DNA of 64,000 nucleotides, taken from positions 1 to 64,000 of the forward strand of contig CAIOHR010000370.1 in the NCBI GenBank assembly GCA_903858115.1, given 5' to 3'. Positions within the stretch are counted from its first letter, which is position 1, and the number at the start of each line of letters is the position of its first letter. This document shows, piece after piece, positions 59,278 to 64,000 of the stretch. The DNA comes from an uncultured Pirellula sp. GTDB taxonomy: Bacteria; Planctomycetota; Planctomycetia; Pirellulales; Pirellulaceae. The notes below the pieces were generated by a model, which saw nothing but the letters and a program-made list of their open reading frames with translations, was not told the origin of the DNA and searched no databases. A program made the position numbers and the translations under genes.

Positions 59278-60531
59278 ATGGAACTACCTGGTTTTTTGCG
59301 TGTTCGACAATTGTTTCCTGTCGCACCCGAGCTTGATATCGAATATGCGGTTCGAACCGAGGTCGCTAAGCTCGCTGGAAGTGTTCGCCCTACGGATCGA
59401 ATTGCGATCGGCGTTGGGAGCCGCGGCATTTCCAATCTTTCCATGATCGTGAAGCATACTATCGACACGATTCGCGATTTAGGAGCAAAGCCATTCATCA
59501 TTCCTGCGATGGGGAGCCACGGAGGGGCGACTCCTGCTGGGCAACGGGAACTACTCGCAAGCTATGGCATCATCGAGTCGTCCATGGGTGTGCCGATCTT
59601 GGATTCGCTCGACGTTCAGCCTATCGGAACGAATGAAGATGGAATTATGGCTTACTGCAGCACGGAAGCGTTGAAGGCAGACAGAATTCTTTTGATCAAC
59701 AGGATCAAGCCGCACACCGATTTCTTTGGAACACTCGGAAGTGGTCTGCTCAAGATGTCGGTCATCGGATTAGGAAAGCAGCGAGGAGCTGCCGCCATGC
59801 ATTTGGGGGCTATGCAATTTGGCTACGAACGAACCATTCGAAGCCTTGCGAAGGTAGTCCTTCAATCTACGCCTATTCTCGGTGGGATTGCCATTCTGGA
59901 GAATCAGCGTCATCAAACAGCCAAACTTCAAGGAGTACGCAAGGACGAGATGAATGACGTCGAAAATGGGTTGCTCGTGCAGGCGAAAGAACTGATGCCG
60001 ACGTTGCCTTTTGATGAGATCGACTTGCTCATCGTGGATGCGATTGGCAAGAATGTCAGCGGAGCAGGTATGGATCCGAATGTGATCAATCGAAGCATTC
60101 ACGGATACGATAGCAGTTCGGCCCGTGGCGATCGAACTGCACCGTTTATTCGCCGGATATTCGTACGCGGTCTAACCCCTGAGTCGCATGGCAATGCCAT
60201 TGGAATCGGAATGGCAGATGCGATCACCTCAAAACTGATGGCCGAGGCGAATATGAAAATCACTCAGATCAATGCGTTAACGTCGCTCACACCGCAGAGC
60301 GCCAAAGTGCCACTCACCTTCGAGAGCGAATTGGAAGCTATCGAATGTATGCTGAAATCACTTCCGATTGCTGACACGCAAAACTCCCGTATCGTTCGGA
60401 TTGCCAACACGTTGGAGATTGCCGAAATGGATATTTCCGAGACGTTGTGGAATTCATCGGGAAATCTCGAGCTCATGCACCGAATCGGCGCATGGCAGTT
60501 CAATGGGAAGGGACGATTGGCAGCAGACTAA
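59278..60531 (+). CDS. LarA-like lactate racemase domain protein
   Basis: A 417-residue protein of the LarA/DUF2088 N-terminal type. MELPGFLRVRQLFPVAPELD begins it, IPAMGSHGGATPAGQ holds the conserved histidine, and INRIKPHTDFFG with GLLKMSVIGLGKQRGA supplies the second histidine and lysine where LarA binds its nickel-pincer cofactor. AGMDPNVINRSIHGYDS and LTPESHGNAIGIGMAD are conserved in the group. LarA-type enzymes racemise or epimerise 2-hydroxy acids, but many homologues have other substrates. No larB, larC or larE is nearby. It starts only six bases after the truncated Uma2 gene. Confidence 0.8.
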   Translation: MELPGFLRVRQLFPVAPELDIEYAVRTEVAKLAGSVRPTDRIAIGVGSRGISNLSMIVKHTIDTIRDLGAKPFIIPAMGSHGGATPAGQRELLASYGIIESSMGVPILDSLDVQPIGTNEDGIMAYCSTEALKADRILLINRIKPHTDFFGTLGSGLLKMSVIGLGKQRGAAAMHLGAMQFGYERTIRSLAKVVLQSTPILGGIAILENQRHQTAKLQGVRKDEMNDVENGLLVQAKELMPTLPFDEIDLLIVDAIGKNVSGAGMDPNVINRSIHGYDSSSARGDRTAPFIRRIFVRGLTPESHGNAIGIGMADAITSKLMAEANMKITQINALTSLTPQSAKVPLTFESELEAIECMLKSLPIADTQNSRIVRIANTLEIAEMDISETLWNSSGNLELMHRIGAWQFNGKGRLAAD

Positions 60532-60540
60532 ACGGCCAGC

Positions 60541-61080
60541 TCACTCTTGTTCAGCCGGTGGAACTTTAGCCGGTGGATTTTCTGTCTCTGGAGTTTCTGT
60601 CTGTGGAGTTTCTGTCTGTGGAGTTTCTGTCTGTGGAGTTTGTGCCTCCGCTTTTTGAGGTAGTTCTTTCGAGTCCAGCTTCAATTCAAAATTGTCGCGA
60701 TGCATATCCGACACGTAAATCACATCAGAGTTCAGTTCGCAGTAACGCTTTGTGACGTACAGATAATCATCATCGATTCTTGTTCTACCACCGTCGGCAG
60801 CGCGGGGATCTTCGACAAAGACCTTGAATTTTCCTGGCGGTACACCACGAAACCTAGCGGTTGTCATTTCAAATTTTCCGTTGGCATCGGTGAGCCCCAT
60901 GGGGCTTCGAACGGAATCGATCATGACGGGTGCGAATGTAATCTGCAGGTCTGGAACGGGACGACCGTCATGGGTAATGGTTCCCATGCATGTGTAGTAG
61001 GCTGGTTTTTCACAACCGATAAACATTGCAAACAAAATCAAGAACGCAAATTGAGTGAGTCGCTTACTGGGCATCTTCAT
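60541..61080 (-). CDS. Small lipoprotein, carboxypeptidase-regulatory-like domain
   Basis: 179 residues with a lipoprotein signal, MKMPSKRLTQFAFLILFAMF then IGC with the modified cysteine at 23. The domain has YYTCMGTITHDGRPVPDLQI, DANGKFEMTTARFRGVPPGK and YLYVTKRY, a small beta sandwich like carboxypeptidase regulatory or transthyretin-like domains. The C-terminus is a TPQTE repeat from a 15-bp tandem repeat. It is a paralogue of the gene at 61239-61649: both share CxxPAYYxCxGxxxHxGxP, GVPPGK and DPxAADG. The gene converges on the LarA-like gene with a 9-base gap. Confidence 0.8.
   Translation of the reverse strand: MKMPSKRLTQFAFLILFAMFIGCEKPAYYTCMGTITHDGRPVPDLQITFAPVMIDSVRSPMGLTDANGKFEMTTARFRGVPPGKFKVFVEDPRAADGGRTRIDDDYLYVTKRYCELNSDVIYVSDMHRDNFELKLDSKELPQKAEAQTPQTETPQTETPQTETPETENPPAKVPPAEQE
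60581..60640. repeat. 15-bp tandem repeat in a lipoprotein tail
   Basis: Four copies of TCTGTCTGTGGAGTT, the first with one change, run from 60581 to 60640. On the minus strand each encodes the five residues of a TPQTE unit. Slippage would change the tail by whole units. Confidence 0.92.
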
Positions 61081-61144
61081 CTTGCTTGAATTTCTTCTGT
61101 GGTTGCCTGCATCACGTTGCTATGCACATTGCACTTGCAGAATA

Positions 61145-61166
61145 GAGCAATTGTCCCCAATTGCTC
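61145..61166 (-). terminator. Hairpin after the second lipoprotein gene
   Basis: GAGCAATTG-TCCC-CAATTGCTC is a perfect 9-bp stem with a four-base loop. It lies about 70 bases after the stop of the minus-strand gene at 61239, in the gap between the paralogous lipoproteins. The T-tract is weak. Confidence 0.45.
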
Positions 61167-61238
61167 GGGAAACGATCGAGGACGAGCGTGCCACCCAAAA
61201 ATATAAATTGGACAGTGCACTAGGCGTTGTAATTGGCT

Positions 61239-61649
61239 TTACTTGATCTTGTCTAGCTTGAGCTGGTAGTTGCCTTGATGGCTGTTCGATTCGTAGGTCA
61301 AGGTTGACTTTGCCGGCGAATACTCTTTGACTACATAAACGTAGTCTGGTTCGGTGCTTGTTTTTCGGCCGTCAGCCGCGGTCGGGTCTTCTATAACAAC
61401 CTTGTATTTCCCAGGGGGAACTCCGTAATTAGCTCCCGTTGTCATTTGAAAATTGCCATTTTCATCCGACATCGAAATCGACGGCCTTCCAGCATTCGGA
61501 TCTTCATTCACAAACGAGATTTGCAATTTCGCCATTGGTTTTCCCTCGTGAGTTGCGACTCCGTTGCATTTGTAATAGGCAGGCTGACCACAGCCAACCA
61601 AAAGTGCGATAAAACCTAAAGCTGTCATTGTTCGAAATGCGCTATTCAT
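61239..61649 (-). CDS. Small lipoprotein, carboxypeptidase-regulatory-like domain (paralogue)
   Basis: 136 residues with a lipoprotein signal, MNSAFRTMTALGFIALLVGC, and the domain YYKCNGVATHEGKPMAKLQI, DENGNFQMTTGANYGVPPGK and YVYVVKEYSPAK. It shares CxxPAYYxCxG, GVPPGK and DPxAADG with the lipoprotein at 60541-61080 but lacks the TPQTE tail. The two genes are tandem on the same strand with 158 bases between. The function is unknown; the beta-sandwich fold suggests a binding or scaffolding role at the outer surface. Confidence 0.8.
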   Translation of the reverse strand: MNSAFRTMTALGFIALLVGCGQPAYYKCNGVATHEGKPMAKLQISFVNEDPNAGRPSISMSDENGNFQMTTGANYGVPPGKYKVVIEDPTAADGRKTSTEPDYVYVVKEYSPAKSTLTYESNSHQGNYQLKLDKIK

Positions 61650-61698
61650 GTTCTCTTCTTATTAATTCCAATTTGTGAAAACCACGGACAAAACGAAA

Positions 61699-61728
61699 AA
61701 TGCGCTCGGTGGATTCGCCGAGCGCATT
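61699..61728 (-). terminator. Rho-independent terminator of the DUF1559 gene
   Basis: AATGCGCTCGG (61699-61709) and CCGAGCGCATT (61718-61728) make a perfect 11-bp stem with an eight-base loop. Reading the minus strand, a run of five T, including those from the stem base, then CGTTTTG follows. It begins 39 bases after the stop of the DUF1559 gene and is the clearest terminator in the window. Confidence 0.85.
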
Positions 61729-61767
61729 GTGTCTCAACAACAAGTAATGACTGGTTGCCTTGAAGAA

Positions 61768-62832
61768 TTAGTTTGGCAGTTCTGCAACTTGGCCGTCATC
61801 ACGACTGTGAAGCCGACGCCAAGCGGGCAAGGAAATTCCGTCTGTAACAAATTGTACACTTCCATCGCACATACCAGCGGTAACACCACCGGTGTGCCAG
61901 CTCCAGGAGCATCGCCCTACCAATTGCCATGCACCCGTTCCGAGGAATCTTCCGAATGGATCTGGGTTGGGAGGATAGTTCCGTGTTCCCTGAAGTGCTT
62001 GCGACAGACCTTGAGATTGGTGGTTGGTCCACAGGAATTGATTCACGGAATGCCGTTGATATCCACGAACCGCACTAGCCTGCTCCAGGATCATAAATGT
62101 ATTTGAGGTACCATCGCTGATCGCTCCGATTCCGTACCAAGAGTTTTTGTTACCAAGCCCGCTCGCCAACATCGCTCGTTCGGCACAACAATTTGTTTGT
62201 CGTGTTCCAGAGAAACCGTTGGTCGCCGATGCGGCAAGATCGGCTGCTCCATTCGGATAAGGTCCCATACCTGCGTTCATCGCATAGTCTTTGTAGTGAC
62301 CAATGGGTCCGATGGTCGGTGTGCTTGGGCAACGAAAGGAAGCAGGAGCCGATGTCGACGCTCGCTGATTGATGACCATTCCCGGATTGGCTGGATCTGG
62401 AATAGTGGAGTTTCCTGGGTCGGGACCAAAGTCAAGAAACCAAACGTCACCCCGTTCTGCACAGAATGGCCGAACATTAAAATTGTACTGTTGGTATATC
62501 GCATTCGCTTCTTGAAAAGGCAACACTGCAATGGACCAGCTCAACATGCCGTTGTAAAAACCATCTGCGAGTCCAGGGCTGCCACTAGCGCGACCTGCAC
62601 CGACATTCGTCGGAAACCAGGCTGTGTTTCCAGCCGGAAATTTCTTGTAAGCGCTTTCATAGTTCAGCATGGACAACGCGTGTTGTTTCACGTTGTTGCT
62701 GCACTGCATTCGCCGTGCTGCTTCTCGAGCTGCTTGTACTGCTGGTAATAACAATCCAACTAGGATTCCAATAATTGCGATAACCACCAAAAGTTCGACC
62801 AATGTGAAACCCACACGGTACCTAAATCTCAT
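61768..62832 (-). CDS. DUF1559 protein with prepilin-like N-terminus
   Basis: 354 residues from ATG 62832, with an AGGTG ribosome site. The start [20 protein letters not shown] is a type IV pilin-like leader: cleavage before Phe9, the Glu at +5 and a long hydrophobic helix. [20 protein letters not shown] and [15 protein letters not shown] follow, the hallmark of DUF1559 proteins, which are abundant in planctomycetes. The C-terminal part has [20 protein letters not shown] and the end segment [19 protein letters not shown]. They probably build a pseudopilus or surface layer, but this is not proved. A strong terminator follows. Confidence 0.93.
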   Translation of the reverse strand: MRFRYRVGFTLVELLVVIAIIGILVGLLLPAVQAAREAARRMQCSNNVKQHALSMLNYESAYKKFPAGNTAWFPTNVGAGRASGSPGLADGFYNGMLSWSIAVLPFQEANAIYQQYNFNVRPFCAERGDVWFLDFGPDPGNSTIPDPANPGMVINQRASTSAPASFRCPSTPTIGPIGHYKDYAMNAGMGPYPNGAADLAASATNGFSGTRQTNCCAERAMLASGLGNKNSWYGIGAISDGTSNTFMILEQASAVRGYQRHSVNQFLWTNHQSQGLSQALQGTRNYPPNPDPFGRFLGTGAWQLVGRCSWSWHTGGVTAGMCDGSVQFVTDGISLPAWRRLHSRDDGQVAELPN

Positions 62833-63158
62833 AACACACCTGCCTCTCAAAAAAACACAAGCTCAAAGCGAAATGCTCTGAACCAAAAATACATCCGACC
62901 TGTTTTTCCATTTTCGGAGCTCGAAGGGGTGGATGTCAACATTAACAGCCCGCAAGGAGACGGAAAATTGCAAAAAATTACGAAACTTTGTTTTGCTCAC
63001 CTTTTTTCTTTCGTTTAGATCGATTTCGCTCACCTTTTGCCCAGGATGCGGGATCGCCACTCATAATTTTGCGTGAACGTCGAATAACCTGTCATGCTAA
63101 ACTTGTCACGCGACACGCTGACTATCACCTTCCATTGGACGAGATCGCCGGAACGAAT
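62833..63158. other. 326-bp divergent promoter region
   Basis: This separates the DUF1559 start (minus) from the PQQ-propeller start (plus) and must hold both promoters. I see no gene in it. The phrase CGCTCACCTTTT occurs twice in close form (around 62995 and 63030), a weak direct repeat that may be a binding site. Confidence 0.5.
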
Positions 63159-64000
63159 ATGAGGAATCGACTAATTGGCTGGATGGCTTTGCCTCTGTTT
63201 TTGGCGCCAACTCTTATGATGCCCATTCAATTTGCAAACGCAAAAGAAAACTGGATGCATTGGCGCGGACCGACTGCTGATGGGCTTGCTGGCACAAACG
63301 CCCAACCTCCCGTTCATTGGGACAAACAAACCAATATCGCTTGGGCTGTACCATTACCGGGCGATGGTTCCGCAACCCCCATCGTGTTCGGCAATCAAGT
63401 CTTCGTGTTGTCCGCAATCAAGACCGATCGGAAAAGCCCGACAGCGGTCATCAATGACTCGCGAGCCAAAACGGTTCCCGACGAATTCTTTTATCAGTTC
63501 GCGGTCACCAGTATCGATCGCGAGTCTGGAAAAATACTGTGGCAGAAGATTGCTGCTGAACAAGTCCCTCACGAAGGGAAACATGATACGAACACGTATG
63601 CCGCGGGATCGCCCACGACCGATGGAGAAAGACTCTACTTCTCCTTCGGATCACGTGGTGTTTTTTGCTATTCCCTTCAAGGAGAATTGGTTTGGCAATT
63701 AGATCTCGGTGACATGCGAACCAGAAACGGCTGGGGCGAAGCAGTCACACCAGTACTGACCGACGAATCATTGATCGTGAATTGGGATCAAGAAGAAGGT
63801 TCCTTTATCGTTGCCATCGACAAACGCACCGGACAAACACGATGGAAAGTCGATCGACCAGGAGAAGTGACTTCATGGAACACACCATTCGTTACGACCT
63901 ATGAAGGTAAACAACAAGTCATCGTCAACGGAACGGGTTCTGTCAAAAGCTACGACGCGAACGACGGGAGAATACTCTGGGAATGCGGTGGCCAAACCAC
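63159..64000 (+). CDS. PQQ-like beta-propeller protein, N-terminal part
   Basis: From ATG 63159 the frame is open to the right edge, about 280 codons. MRNRLIGWMALPLFLAPTLM begins the protein and ANA ends the signal, so it is secreted. The mature part has MHWRGPTADGLAGTNAQPPV and NIAWAVPLPGDGSATPIVFG, then ESGKILWQKIA, TYAAGSPTTDGERLYFSFGS, GELVWQLDLG and GQTRWKVDRPGEV. These are blades of a PQQ-type eight-bladed propeller, common in planctomycete secreted proteins that often act in binding or as quinoprotein-like enzymes. No PQQ-binding disulfide is visible in this part. Completion of the gene lies beyond the window. Confidence 0.88.
   Translation, partial: MRNRLIGWMALPLFLAPTLMMPIQFANAKENWMHWRGPTADGLAGTNAQPPVHWDKQTNIAWAVPLPGDGSATPIVFGNQVFVLSAIKTDRKSPTAVINDSRAKTVPDEFFYQFAVTSIDRESGKILWQKIAAEQVPHEGKHDTNTYAAGSPTTDGERLYFSFGSRGVFCYSLQGELVWQLDLGDMRTRNGWGEAVTPVLTDESLIVNWDQEEGSFIVAIDKRTGQTRWKVDRPGEVTSWNTPFVTTYEGKQQVIVNGTGSVKSYDANDGRILWECGGQT

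Noticed and set aside
1-64000. tRNA or rRNA genes
   Set aside because: No T-loop/acceptor combination or conserved rRNA block could be found on either strand by eye.

Overview
The window reads as chromosome of a planctomycete, most likely from the Pirellulaceae. The evidence is the set of families it carries: a DUF1559 pseudopilin-like protein, an SHD1-domain protein, a TIGR03009-type protein, a DUF1571 protein, a formylglycine-type sulfatase, a PQQ-propeller protein and a membrane-bound Hanks-type kinase. No tRNA, rRNA, CRISPR array, intact insertion sequence or phage block was seen. Start codons are often non-ATG and Shine-Dalgarno sites are sparse.

Layout. 1-8.9 kb: end of a sodium:solute symporter, a SUI1/eIF1-like factor, a phased heptamer repeat, a membrane alpha/beta-hydrolase, a P1B-4-like metal ATPase followed by a divergent PII protein, and planctomycete secreted proteins. 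8.9-18.1 kb: glycan genes on both strands (two family 4 glycosyltransferases, a GINT1-like protein, methyltransferases), broken by a class II aldolase, and a methyltransferase-lipA pair. 18.3-25.0 kb: a membrane protein, a CsrA domain fused to a degenerate receiver, a parallel beta-helix protein, a sulfatase, the decayed tail of a second sulfatase, and serB. 25.2-38.6 kb: a complete cbb3 oxidase locus, ccoNO-Q-P-G-H, a SafE-like protein, ccoI, ccoS, an extra c-type cytochrome and a FixL-like PAS histidine kinase, with a divergent NtrC-type response regulator. 39-50 kb: an M16 protease, a PfkB kinase, a cytidylyltransferase-like protein with an expanded repeat, a TIM-barrel isomerase, glmS, an EamA transporter and a third glycosyltransferase. 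50-64 kb: a large lipoprotein, a Ser/Thr kinase with an outside sensor, a very large AsmA/TamB-like protein, a truncated Uma2 gene, a LarA-like enzyme, two paralogous small lipoproteins, the DUF1559 protein and the start of a PQQ-propeller protein.

The strongest system-level signal is the cbb3 locus. The response regulator and ccoNO are divergent, and each has a near-perfect sigma-54 promoter (minus strand 26678-26692, plus strand 27025-27040). Each promoter has a palindrome about 135-141 bp upstream of its predicted start. The last gene of the oxidase cluster is a histidine kinase whose PAS domain keeps the FixL haem histidine and distal arginine. This suggests that low oxygen switches on the oxidase through a FixL-like kinase and a sigma-54 activator, instead of FixL-FixJ or FNR. 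Other points of note are the CsrA-pseudoreceiver fusion, the PII protein next to a metal pump, the hidden sulfatase remnant, and several short tandem repeats at gene ends that supply stop codons.
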